DNA of 7,003 bases, taken from positions 1-7,003 of the forward strand of contig CALLQM010000110.1 in the NCBI GenBank assembly GCA_938014855.1, in the 5' to 3' direction. The notes under the pieces were generated by a model. The model searched no databases, had not been told where the DNA came from, and was given only the letters and a program-made list of their open reading frames with translations. The DNA is from an uncultured Clostridia bacterium (lineage in GTDB: Bacteria; Bacillota; Clostridia; Oscillospirales; Ruminococcaceae). The stretch's first letter is position 1. The number at the start of each line of letters is the position of its first letter. A program made the position numbers and the translations under genes. This document shows positions 1-6,438 of this stretch, piece by piece.

Positions 1-443
1 GTCTGTTCGGGTGTCCGTACTTCCAGACTGTTATAGTCCAGCACCACATCACCCAGCACAATCCTGCTTTCGCTGTATATTTTGCTTCGGCGCAGAAGGG
101 CTTTGACCCGCAGAGTCAATTCTTCCATATCCAGCGGTTTTGTCATATAATCATCGGCACCAAGCTCAAATCCTTTTCGCTTATCCGCAAATTCGGTTTT
201 GGCGGTGGCCATCAGCACCGGTATTTCGATCTTATTTTCCCGCAGAGCTTTTAGCATATCATATCCATCCATATTGGGCATCATGACATCCGCAATGATT
301 AAATCAACCTGCTGATTTTCTAATATGGACATCACTTCTAAGCCATCTTGCGCTTTGAGCGTCGAAAATCCTTCCCTGCGAAGATAGATATCGATTAGAT
401 TCCGGATTCTCACATTGTCGTCAACAATCAAGATGTTCCCCAT
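1..443 (-). CDS. OmpR/PhoB-family response regulator (5' part, truncated by window edge)
   Basis: Two-component response regulator, expected to bind DNA after phosphorylation by a sensor kinase. The minus strand from the ATG at 441-443 encodes 147 residues with no stop before the window edge. It opens MGNILIVDDN, giving the acidic pair D8/D9; the phospho-acceptor is D52 in IIADVMMPNMDGYDM, followed by the conserved T80 and K102 (GADDYMTKP). This is a complete receiver domain of about 120 residues. Residues from about 125 (RIVLGDVVLDYNSLEVR) match the first strands of a winged-helix OmpR-type output domain, whose remainder lies outside the window. The start is supported by AAGGAG (plus positions 451-456) seven bases upstream. 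The gene is divergent from the efflux operon at 627, so control of that operon and of itself is the natural inference. The specific subfamily cannot be named; the partner kinase is not visible. Confidence 0.93.
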   Translation of the reverse strand, partial: MGNILIVDDNVRIRNLIDIYLRREGFSTLKAQDGLEVMSILENQQVDLIIADVMMPNMDGYDMLKALRENKIEIPVLMATAKTEFADKRKGFELGADDYMTKPLDMEELTLRVKALLRRSKIYSESRIVLGDVVLDYNSLEVRTPEQ

Positions 444-516
444 TCTAATTCTCCTTCCATTTACCTTTCCTTATAGTAACAGAGAATGCAGGAAAATTAA
501 AGTGTTTTTCTTTGCC

Positions 517-534
517 ATGTTCATAAAATGTTCA
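517..534 (+). promoter_or_regulatory. Tandem ATGTTCA repeat, candidate response-regulator operator
   Basis: ATGTTCA occurs at 517-523 and identically at 528-534, separated by TAAA, so the repeats start 11 bp apart, about one helical turn. OmpR/PhoB-family regulators typically bind as head-to-tail dimers to direct repeats of about 7 bp with about 11-bp periodicity. A weaker relative, CGGTTCA, lies at 560-566, about three turns downstream of the second copy. Position between the divergent regulator and efflux genes fits an operator for the regulator starting at 443. Binding is inferred. Confidence 0.5.
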
Positions 535-612
535 ATATTTCACAACGCTTTTAAACATACGGTTCATATTATTTCGATAGAATAAATTGGTAATGTGAAA
601 AAGAAGGTTTAC

Positions 613-618
613 AGGAGG
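613..618 (+). promoter_or_regulatory. Ribosome binding site AGGAGG fixing the GTG start of the adaptor gene
   Basis: A full AGGAGG sits eight bases upstream of the GTG at 627-629. The codon just upstream in frame (624-626) is TGA, so the frame cannot start earlier, and the next residues (SKKV followed by a hydrophobic stretch) form a typical membrane-anchor N-terminus. This makes the GTG the start with good confidence. Confidence 0.8.
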
Positions 619-626
619 TTCTTTGA

Positions 627-2126
627 GTGAGTAAAAAAGTAATCATTTCTATTTGCTGTGTGGCAGTCGTTGCCGCCGGTGCTGCGGTGGGTCTGCGTCT
701 GCTGAACCAAAAAAATGCGGAACCTGCATCGGCCGCTGTAACGCAGGTAACGGTCAGCGCCAGCCGTCCCGAAATCGGGAACGTTGCCCTCACCAGCGAA
801 TTTGTCGGTACCGTTGAACCAGATCAACAGGTGATGGTTTTCCCAAAAGTTTCCGGTACGGTGCTGAATACATATTTTGAGGTTGGTCAGCCGGTAAATG
901 CAGGAGATCTGCTTTATGAAATTGACCCGGTCGATCTTCAGCTTTCCTATGATGCCGCTCAAGCAAAGCTGGAAGCATCCCGCATTGAGGCAGAGCAGAA
1001 GCTGGGCAGCGGATACGATTCCAACTTAATTGCACTAAAATCACAGCTGGACGCCGCACAGACCCAGCTGAATTCTGCGCGCAGTTCTTTAAGAAACTAT
1101 AACGATGGAAGCAACGACCTGCTCCTGTCTGCGCAGAAAAGAGAAGACCAAATCAAAGCCGAAATGACGTCGTTAAACAACGAAATTGATCGGCTGGATG
1201 GTCTGACCGATGAACAAATTGCTCAAAAGTATAGCGGCAAGACACGGGATGGCGCATACGATTTTTTAACATCCAAACTGAATCAGCTGGAGCAGGATTA
1301 TTCGTTAGCGCATGCAAATGTCAAAGACATTGATGATGACGACGACCCAACGCTGCGTTCCCTGCGCACTGCTTATAAAAATGCACAGATTGCTTACGAT
1401 GCCGCAAAAAGCGCGTACGATTTGGCGGCCGGAACCAGCCGCGATGATACCGAAGTGACCGTTGATGCGGGACTGCATGCCGCCGAAGTTGCGCTGGAAG
1501 CACAAGCCAAACAGCTCGAATACACCAAGGTATACGCACCAATCAGCGGAGTCATTGAACAAAAAAATGTTTCTTCGCATGACTTAACCTCCGTATCACA
1601 ACCTGCTTATACCGTTTCGAATAAAAGCTTAATGACCGTTCAATTCAGCGTTTCGCAGACTGCGGTTCCGAATCTTTCCACAGGTGATAGCATTCAGGTG
1701 GACAACGCCGGAAAAAATGTTCCGGGCAAAATTACCGAAATCGCCACCATGGTCGATCCGCAAAGCGGACTGTTTACCGTAAAAGCAAGCGTTGATCAGG
1801 CGGATATGCCGCTTTACACCGGCGCAATCGTAAAAATATTTGCCGATACTGAAAAAGCGGCCGATAGCATTCTTGTGCCGTCCGATGCGGTTTATTATGA
1901 CGGCGAAACGCCCTATCTCTATGTTTACAAAGATGGAACAGCTGTCAAAACAGAGGTAGAAACAGGCATTTCCGACATGAACAATATCCAAATCATTTCC
2001 GGCATCACGGCAGAAGATGAGATCATCACCACTTGGCATCCACGTCTGTTGGATGGCACATCCGTGGTGCTCAAAGACTCCGGCGAACAAGCCAGTTCAT
2101 CCGAATCTGCTATCCCGGAAGCTTAA
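627..2126 (+). CDS. RND efflux adaptor (membrane fusion protein, HlyD/AcrA-type) with extra-long hairpin
   Basis: Accessory subunit that links an inner-membrane RND pump to the cell exterior. The 499 residues show a short basic N-terminus and one membrane segment (about 5-25), with no lipobox, so the protein is probably anchored by this helix and faces outward. The first half-lipoyl motif is at about 65-100 (VMVFPKVSGTVLNTYFEVGQ, then LLYEIDP). An alpha-helical hairpin spans about 104-297, and the second half-lipoyl follows (LEYTKVYAPISGVIEQ, 298-312). A beta-barrel region covers about 335-405, and a membrane-proximal domain begins at ILVPSDAVYY (415-424). The C-terminal tail is Ser/Glu-rich. 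The hairpin arms are about 87 residues each, longer than in AcrA-type adaptors, and both are interrupted (YNDGSND at 158-164; an Asp run at 234-240). The stop is 13 nt before the transporter gene, which has its own GGGAGG site, so the two are an operon. Substrate unknown. Confidence 0.92.
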   Translation: MSKKVIISICCVAVVAAGAAVGLRLLNQKNAEPASAAVTQVTVSASRPEIGNVALTSEFVGTVEPDQQVMVFPKVSGTVLNTYFEVGQPVNAGDLLYEIDPVDLQLSYDAAQAKLEASRIEAEQKLGSGYDSNLIALKSQLDAAQTQLNSARSSLRNYNDGSNDLLLSAQKREDQIKAEMTSLNNEIDRLDGLTDEQIAQKYSGKTRDGAYDFLTSKLNQLEQDYSLAHANVKDIDDDDDPTLRSLRTAYKNAQIAYDAAKSAYDLAAGTSRDDTEVTVDAGLHAAEVALEAQAKQLEYTKVYAPISGVIEQKNVSSHDLTSVSQPAYTVSNKSLMTVQFSVSQTAVPNLSTGDSIQVDNAGKNVPGKITEIATMVDPQSGLFTVKASVDQADMPLYTGAIVKIFADTEKAADSILVPSDAVYYDGETPYLYVYKDGTAVKTEVETGISDMNNIQIISGITAEDEIITTWHPRLLDGTSVVLKDSGEQASSSESAIPEA

Positions 2127-2139
2127 CGGGAGGTAAAAT

Positions 2140-5100
2140 ATGGATTTAACAAAACTGACTTTAAAGCGGCCGGTATCTGCAATCATCATCGTGTTTGCGC
2201 TGTTGATTTTCGGTGCCATGGCCATTATTCGTTCGCCTTTGGAACTGACGCCGGATATTGAGCTTCCCATGCTCATCACCGTGACGCCCTACCCCGGTGC
2301 CAGCCCGGAAGATGTAGAAGAACTGGTTTCAAAAAAGATTGAAGATGCCGTATCTACCCTAAACGGTATCAAAAATGTCCAATCACGCTCTATGGAAAAT
2401 ATGTCCATGGTGGTTCTTGAAATGGAATACGGCACCAACATGGACGTTGCGCATATGGATTTGCAGGAAAAAGTGAACATGTACCAAAATTCACTTCCGG
2501 ACGATGCGCAGGATCCAATGATTATTGAAATCGATGTCAACGCAATGCCGTCCATCATGCTTTCTGCAACGGCAACCGGAGATCTCGACTTAAATTACTA
2601 CATCAATGAAAAAATCACACCCGAATTTGAAAAGCTCTCGGGTGTCGCCAACGTCGAACTATACGGCGGAAACGATAAATATGTCAGCGTCCGCTTGATG
2701 GATGACCGTCTGCGTCAATATGGCCTAACCATGAATTCCATTATCGAAGCCGTTTCCGGGGCGGATTTTTCTATGCCGGCCGGAGATGCAGATATGGGAA
2801 CGCAGAACTTAGCCGTTCGCACCGGTGTCTCTTATGATACATCCGAGTCTCTGCGCAATCTGCCCATTACACTGCCCTCCGGAAAAGTCATTCACCTTTC
2901 CGATGTGGCTGTGATTACACACTCCATGAAAGAATCGGAATCATTAAGCCGCTATAACGGACAAAACAATGTAAGCCTATCGATTCAAAAACGCCAGAGC
3001 GCATCCACGCTGGATGTTTCCAAAACGGTGCGCAAACAGTTGGAAAAAATTAATCAGGCAGACATGGGTGTACACCTGGATGTCATCAATGACAACAGCG
3101 AAATGATTGTAAATTCCGTCAAAGCGGTTTTCAATACCTTGCTTCTTGGAATTTTGCTTTCCATGGTTGTACTGTTTCTATTCTTTGGAGACATCAAAGC
3201 ATCCTGCATTGTCGGCAGTTCGATGCCGATTTCCCTGCTCGTCACGTTGATTTTGATGTATGCAATGGGATTTTCGCTAAATATCGTATCCTTGGGCGGT
3301 ATGGTCGTCGGCGTCGGAATGATGGTGGACAGTTCTGTTGTTGTAATTGAAAGCTGTTTCCGAAGAAGCGTGGGCGAAAAGCAGGATTTTAAAAAGATTG
3401 CTTTAAGCGGCACCAAATTTGTCGCCTCGTCCATTGTCGCCTCTACAATTACCACGGTAGTTGTGTTCCTGCCGATCAGTCTTATGAAGGGAATTTCGGG
3501 TCAGCTGTTCCGTGAACTGGGCTTTACCATCATCTTTTCACTGACAGCATCACTGATTTGTGCATTGACGCTGGTTCCCTTGTTCTTCTCCATATTTAAA
3601 CCGCAGGAAAAACGAGAAGCACCATTTTCCCGATTCATGCATAAAGCAGAAATCGCTTATGGGAATTTGATTAAACGAATTCTGCCCCATAAAGTACTGG
3701 TCGTTTTGACGGCTGTCATTCTGCTAATCGGATCTTTTGCACTTGTGACACAGATCAATATGGAAATGATGCCGCAAGTGGACGAGGGTGTCGTCAAAGT
3801 GGAAATCGAAACCCGCCCCGGGCTTCAGTTAAACCGTATCAGTGATATTTGTGCAGATATTGAAGCGATGGCGGCAAGTCATCCCGATGTGGAAAGCTAT
3901 TCCCTCACCGGCGGCGGTTCGGGAATGAACGCCATGATGACGGGCAATAACAATGCCGTATTTACCGCTTACCTGCGCAAAGATCGAACGATGACAACCG
4001 ATGAAGTGGTGGAAGATTGGCGCAAAAAGACCTACGACATGATTGACTGTGATATCAGCGTTACTTCTTCCAGCGATTCCATGGGCGGCATGAGCGCCGG
4101 CGGCGTAGATGTCATCCTATCCGGAAGTGATCTTGATCAGCTCAAACAAGCCGCTAATCAGGTAGAAGATTTGATGCGGCAGAATGATCAGATTCTCCGC
4201 GTGTCTTCTAACGCCAGCAAAGGAAGCCCCCAGGCAAAAGTCCGCATCGATTCCCTGCGTGCATCTGCTCGAAAACTCACACCGATGCAGATTGCAGGCA
4301 CCATTAACGCGACCCTAAGCGGAAAAAATGCGGCAACACTCACCGAAAAAGGGCAGGAATACGACGTTTGGGTGGAATTCCCGAAAGGCCGTTATCAAAC
4401 CATCAACGATCTTTCCGGTTTGATGCTCACAAATATGGCAGGACAGCAAGTCCCGCTGATGGATGTCGCATCGATTGAATACTCCGACAGCCCGCAAAGC
4501 ATCGACCGCAAGAACAATCAATATATGGTCATGGTTTCGGGACAGCCAACGTTAAAAGCGAAATTTTCAGCGAAAAAAGAAATCATAGCCGATGTAAATT
4601 CTCTATCCTTCCCCGATGGCGTCACCGTTGCACAAGGCGATACCGATGAAAGCATGATCGAGGAATTCCTCTCGCTGGGTTATGCGATTGCTATTGCAAT
4701 CCTGCTTGTATTTATGGTTATGGCGATGCAGTTTGAATCGCCAAAATTCTCTATCATGGTCATGCTGTGTGTCCCGTTCAGCCTAATCGGTTCGTTCGGT
4801 CTCTTGTTCCTTTGCAACGCAACGCTCAGCCTTCCCTCTTTAATGGGCTTTTTGACATTGGTCGGTACGGTCGTTAACAACGGTATCCTGTTTGTTGATA
4901 CCACCAACCAATACCGCAGAAGTATGAAAATCAAAACAGCACTTGTTACAGCCGGCCGCACCCGTCTGCGTCCGATATTGATGACAACGCTCACCACTGT
5001 TCTATCCATGCTTCCCATGGCAATTGGAATCGGCAGCGGTGCGGAAATGATGCGCGGAATGGCAGTGGTTATTATAGGAGGCCTGTGCGCATCCACACTG

Positions 5101-5217
5101 TTGACCCTGCTGCTGTTGCCGACCTTCTATCTGATGTTTAACGGCAAAAAAGCGGATAAACTGCCACAGCCTCCACATCTTGACCCAAACATCGAAATTC
5201 AGGGTCTGGATTACTAA
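2140..5217 (+). CDS. RND-superfamily efflux transporter (AcrB/HAE1-like permease)
   Basis: Inner-membrane, proton-driven RND pump, probably exporting amphiphilic compounds or lipids; substrate not predictable. At 1025 residues it is full length for the family (AcrB is 1049). It has the duplicated RND architecture. TM1 is at about 11-30 and opens into the first porter region (ELTPDIELPMLITVTPYPGASPEDVE, about 35-60). TM2-TM6 lie at about 330-485, TM7 at about 518-537, the second porter half at about 540-840, and TM8-TM12 at about 845-1000. In TM4, GMMVDSSVVVIES keeps the first relay aspartate (D397) but has Ser398 where AcrB has its second Asp. In TM10, VVNNGILFVD has N913 where AcrB has its relay Lys. 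Loss of both together is also seen in other non-AcrB RND groups, so this is a subgroup trait rather than decay. GGGAGG at 2128-2133 supports the ATG start, six bases away. Confidence 0.95.
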   Translation: MDLTKLTLKRPVSAIIIVFALLIFGAMAIIRSPLELTPDIELPMLITVTPYPGASPEDVEELVSKKIEDAVSTLNGIKNVQSRSMENMSMVVLEMEYGTNMDVAHMDLQEKVNMYQNSLPDDAQDPMIIEIDVNAMPSIMLSATATGDLDLNYYINEKITPEFEKLSGVANVELYGGNDKYVSVRLMDDRLRQYGLTMNSIIEAVSGADFSMPAGDADMGTQNLAVRTGVSYDTSESLRNLPITLPSGKVIHLSDVAVITHSMKESESLSRYNGQNNVSLSIQKRQSASTLDVSKTVRKQLEKINQADMGVHLDVINDNSEMIVNSVKAVFNTLLLGILLSMVVLFLFFGDIKASCIVGSSMPISLLVTLILMYAMGFSLNIVSLGGMVVGVGMMVDSSVVVIESCFRRSVGEKQDFKKIALSGTKFVASSIVASTITTVVVFLPISLMKGISGQLFRELGFTIIFSLTASLICALTLVPLFFSIFKPQEKREAPFSRFMHKAEIAYGNLIKRILPHKVLVVLTAVILLIGSFALVTQINMEMMPQVDEGVVKVEIETRPGLQLNRISDICADIEAMAASHPDVESYSLTGGGSGMNAMMTGNNNAVFTAYLRKDRTMTTDEVVEDWRKKTYDMIDCDISVTSSSDSMGGMSAGGVDVILSGSDLDQLKQAANQVEDLMRQNDQILRVSSNASKGSPQAKVRIDSLRASARKLTPMQIAGTINATLSGKNAATLTEKGQEYDVWVEFPKGRYQTINDLSGLMLTNMAGQQVPLMDVASIEYSDSPQSIDRKNNQYMVMVSGQPTLKAKFSAKKEIIADVNSLSFPDGVTVAQGDTDESMIEEFLSLGYAIAIAILLVFMVMAMQFESPKFSIMVMLCVPFSLIGSFGLLFLCNATLSLPSLMGFLTLVGTVVNNGILFVDTTNQYRRSMKIKTALVTAGRTRLRPILMTTLTTVLSMLPMAIGIGSGAEMMRGMAVVIIGGLCASTLLTLLLLPTFYLMFNGKKADKLPQPPHLDPNIEIQGLDY

Positions 5218-5245
5218 ATAACTCGAAACGATAAGGTGCTCTTTT

Positions 5246-5277
5246 AAGCCGGTACGGAAATTCCGTACCGGCTTTTT
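5246..5277 (+). terminator. Rho-independent terminator of the efflux operon
   Basis: A perfect 12-bp stem (AAGCCGGTACGG at 5246-5257 pairing with 5263-5274) closes an AAATT loop, which can add two A-T pairs. A run of five T (5273-5277) follows or overlaps the stem end. It lies 28 nt after the transporter stop codon. It should end the adaptor-transporter transcript and insulate the downstream genes. Confidence 0.92.
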
Positions 5278-5493
5278 GTTGTTCTTCAAATTAAAAATAC
5301 CTTTCGTTTTGGAGCAAATTGAAAACCTAAACAAGCTCAATTTTATAAGATTACGATGCATAAGGCATTGCACACCCCTTATGACTGTGATGGTAATGTC
5401 ACATCTGCCTAAACTTTGCATATGATAATTGTGCATGGCAATTAACCGCCTGCATATTAGTTCTGTCACGATTCATCGTTAAGGACTGATTAT

Positions 5494-5586
5494 ATGATTA
5501 TCAAATTTGTTTTAGAAGAAAACTATCATAAATTAACATTTTGTCAAAAAAACAATCCATTTATATTATGGATTGTAATACCGTAA
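5494..5586 (+). CDS. Possible 30-residue leader peptide or small ORF
   Basis: An ATG at 5494 is preceded by AAGGA (5481-5485) at a spacing of eight bases, a reasonable Shine-Dalgarno. The frame runs 30 codons (MIIKFVLEENYHK...FILWIVIP) to a TAA at 5584-5586 that overlaps the start of the AAGGGGG ribosome site of the next gene. That geometry would suit translational coupling. Against it, the frame covers the best promoter of the region (5541-5569), so it would be transcribed only from an upstream promoter, and in AT-rich DNA such a short frame could be chance. The peptide's C-terminal end is hydrophobic; no family is recognised. Confidence 0.25.
   Translation: MIIKFVLEENYHKLTFCQKNNPFILWIVIP
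5541..5569 (+). promoter_or_regulatory. Sigma-A-type promoter of the phage-like gene pair
   Basis: TTGTCA (5541-5546, 5/6 to the -35 consensus) and TATTAT (5564-5569, 5/6 to the -10 consensus) are separated by exactly 17 bp. Transcription would begin near 5576, leaving a short leader of about 24 nt with the ribosome site at 5585-5591 and the TTG start at 5600. This is the best-formed promoter in the window. Confidence 0.65.
5552..5576. repeat. 9-bp inverted repeat straddling the -10 box, operator-like
   Basis: ACAATCCAT (5552-5560) is perfectly complementary to ATGGATTGT (5568-5576) across the seven-base spacer TTATATT. The dyad covers the end of the promoter spacer, the -10 hexamer and the predicted start of transcription, where a dimeric repressor would block polymerase. 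It is not followed by a T run, so it is not a terminator. If transcribed from further upstream it would form an RNA hairpin just before the ribosome site instead. Confidence 0.5.
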
Positions 5587-5591
5587 GGGGG
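5585..5591 (+). promoter_or_regulatory. Ribosome binding site AAGGGGG supporting a TTG start
   Basis: AAGGGGG ends eight bases before the TTG at 5600-5602. No ATG or GTG is suitably placed in this frame before the conserved SYELF motif, so the TTG is taken as the start codon. A TTG initiation codon behind a G-rich site suggests moderate translation. Confidence 0.65.
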
Positions 5592-5599
5592 AAATAAAA

Positions 5600-5935
5600 T
5601 TGGCAAGTGCACTTAGTTATGAACTTTTTGAAGCAAAACAGGGTGTTGCAGATGGTATTGCAACGTTAGATGCATCCGGACAGCTACCAATGACTCAGCT
5701 TCCACCAGAGGCTGTTTCCGCATATAAAGGAACTTTTGCAACCTCCGCTGAACTGCCGGCGACTGGCGCTTTGGGCGATTATGCTTATGTAACCGAAACC
5801 TCATCCTATTGGTATTGGAACAGCGTTTTGGCTACTCCTGCATGGGTTAATCAGCAGATTACAGAAGCTGAATATGACGCTCTAAGTCCGGCTGAAAGAG
5901 CCGCCGTTCCCTATGTCGTAATTCCCAACCCATAA
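5600..5935 (+). CDS. Small phage tail-fibre-like protein
   Basis: 111 residues with no signal peptide or membrane segment. Three short modules typical of phage fibre or virion proteins are visible. Residues 15-36 (GVADGIATLDASGQLP, then QLPP) match the 'GvATLDsnGkiP..QLP' segment common in tail fibres. Residues 42-75 (YKGTF, ELP, GDYAYVTETSSYWYWN) look like the aromatic beta-module of fibre and carbohydrate-contact proteins. Residues 87-108 (ITEAEYDALSPAERAAVPYV) resemble the 'ITxxEYxxLsxxEk' tail seen in Firmicute phage proteins. The N-terminus (SALSYELFEAKQG) is shared in pattern with the next gene. The role is inferred from motif recognition alone; it may be a structural appendage protein or a domesticated derivative. 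It is transcribed from the promoter at 5541-5569 and followed after five bases by the second phage-like gene. It is much shorter than ordinary tail fibres. Confidence 0.7.
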   Translation: MASALSYELFEAKQGVADGIATLDASGQLPMTQLPPEAVSAYKGTFATSAELPATGALGDYAYVTETSSYWYWNSVLATPAWVNQQITEAEYDALSPAERAAVPYVVIPNP

Positions 5936-5940
5936 TCTAA

Positions 5941-6396
5941 ATGATGAGCGGGGCAGTAAGCTATGAACTATTCGCGGAAAGGATGGGCAGCGGTAACATT
6001 GGTTTTACACCGGAAGGCGGAATCTTTCAAACCTTTGTGAATAATACCGGAAACAGTGTAAAGGGCACCATCGTTGTTGCATCGACTTCCGTTGATAATG
6101 CGGTGGATATTGCCCCGGGAGACTCACCCATGCCAATCGGAATTATTTATGAAAATGGAATTTCAAATGGGAATCCGGTAAAAGTTGTTACCAGTGGGAA
6201 AGCTGCTGTACTGTTAAAAGATGATGAGCCAGCCGCAAGAGGAAATTGGTGTGGTGTTAGTGATATAACGGGAAGAATGATGCAAAAAGCAACCGCACCA
6301 AGTACAACGGAACATTACCGTGAAATAGGTCACAGCTTAGAAAATAAAAACAGTGGAACTGATGTATTGGCTTTGGTAAGTTTGCATTTCAATTAA
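5941..6396 (+). CDS. Phage virion (decoration/fibre-associated)-like protein
   Basis: 151 residues, no signal peptide or membrane segment. From about 23 (TPEGGIFQTFVNNTG, then SVKGTIV) through the central region (PIGIIYENGISNGNPVKVV, 65-83; AAVLLKDDEPAARGNW, 88-103) to the end (HYREIGHSLE, 125-134; GTDVLALVSLHFN, 139-151), it resembles small beta-rich structural proteins of Firmicute phages, in the style of capsid decoration or head/tail-fibre-associated proteins. The N-terminal SGAVSYELFAERMG parallels the previous gene. The start is fixed because the codon immediately upstream (5938-5940) is an in-frame TAA; the ATG at 5941 or 5944 is the only sensible choice. There is no Shine-Dalgarno before it and only five bases after the previous stop, so translation probably depends on reinitiation from the upstream gene. 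Family assignment is from memory of motifs, not a search. Confidence 0.68.
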   Translation: MMSGAVSYELFAERMGSGNIGFTPEGGIFQTFVNNTGNSVKGTIVVASTSVDNAVDIAPGDSPMPIGIIYENGISNGNPVKVVTSGKAAVLLKDDEPAARGNWCGVSDITGRMMQKATAPSTTEHYREIGHSLENKNSGTDVLALVSLHFN

Positions 6397-6438
6397 AGGT
6401 TCATTTGGTTTCATGCTAACTTGCATTGACCAATGTTT

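Larger units (their letters stand above)
444..626. promoter_or_regulatory. Divergent promoter region between regulator and efflux operon
   Basis: This AT-rich gap must hold the promoters of both divergent genes. Toward the efflux operon, the best -10-like hexamers are TAGAAT (578-583) and TATTAT (568-573), each 5/6 to consensus, but neither has a good -35 at 16-18 bp. That is what an activator-dependent promoter often looks like. Toward the regulator, TATAAG on the minus strand (plus 470-475) is the best -10 candidate, again with a poor -35. The tandem repeat at 517-534 lies between them. Promoter assignments here are weak; the region's regulatory role rests mainly on gene orientation. Confidence 0.55.
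5278..5599 (+). other. AT-rich leader/intergenic region upstream of the phage-like gene pair
   Basis: About 320 nt without a convincing full-size gene. It holds several short perfect dyads: CATAAGG with CCTTATG (5359-5383), TGTGA with TCACA (5386-5403), TAATTG with CAATTA (5426-5444), ACGAT with ATCGT (5468-5479) and a 9-bp repeat (5552-5576). Besides the main promoter at 5541-5569, weaker promoter-like pairs are TTGAAA (5319-5324) with TATAAG (5344-5349, spacing 19) and GTCACA (5398-5403) with TATGAT (5421-5426, spacing 17). If an upstream promoter is used, the downstream genes carry a long structured leader. I recognise no known riboswitch class, tRNA or other RNA gene here. Confidence 0.5.

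Noticed and set aside
654..662. Cys-Cys in the adaptor N-terminus as a lipoprotein signal
   Set aside because: Residues before the cysteines (IISIC) do not make a good lipobox and the Cys lies within, not after, the hydrophobic stretch; a transmembrane anchor fits better.
1191..1230. TolC-docking RLS-type motif (RxxxLxxxxxxS) at the adaptor hairpin tip
   Set aside because: R189 and L193 fit, but the residue at the Ser position is Gln200, so TolC-type docking is not supported.
1629..2090. Minus-strand open frame of about 150 codons opposite the adaptor gene
   Set aside because: It lies wholly within a well-supported gene, lacks a ribosome site and its Cys/His/Asn-rich composition looks like reverse reading of coding sequence.
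5386..5403. TGTGA-N8-TCACA resembling a CRP/FNR-type site
   Set aside because: The CRP consensus spacer is six bases, not eight, and CRP-type control is not otherwise indicated; kept only as one of several dyads.
5356..5412. 18-codon open frame (MHKALHTPYDCDGNVTSA)
   Set aside because: No Shine-Dalgarno precedes it and the length is easily reached by chance.
5002..5469. Minus-strand open frame running from the intergenic gap into the transporter gene
   Set aside because: It runs through the strong terminator and antisense into the conserved TM11-TM12 region, with no recognisable protein features.
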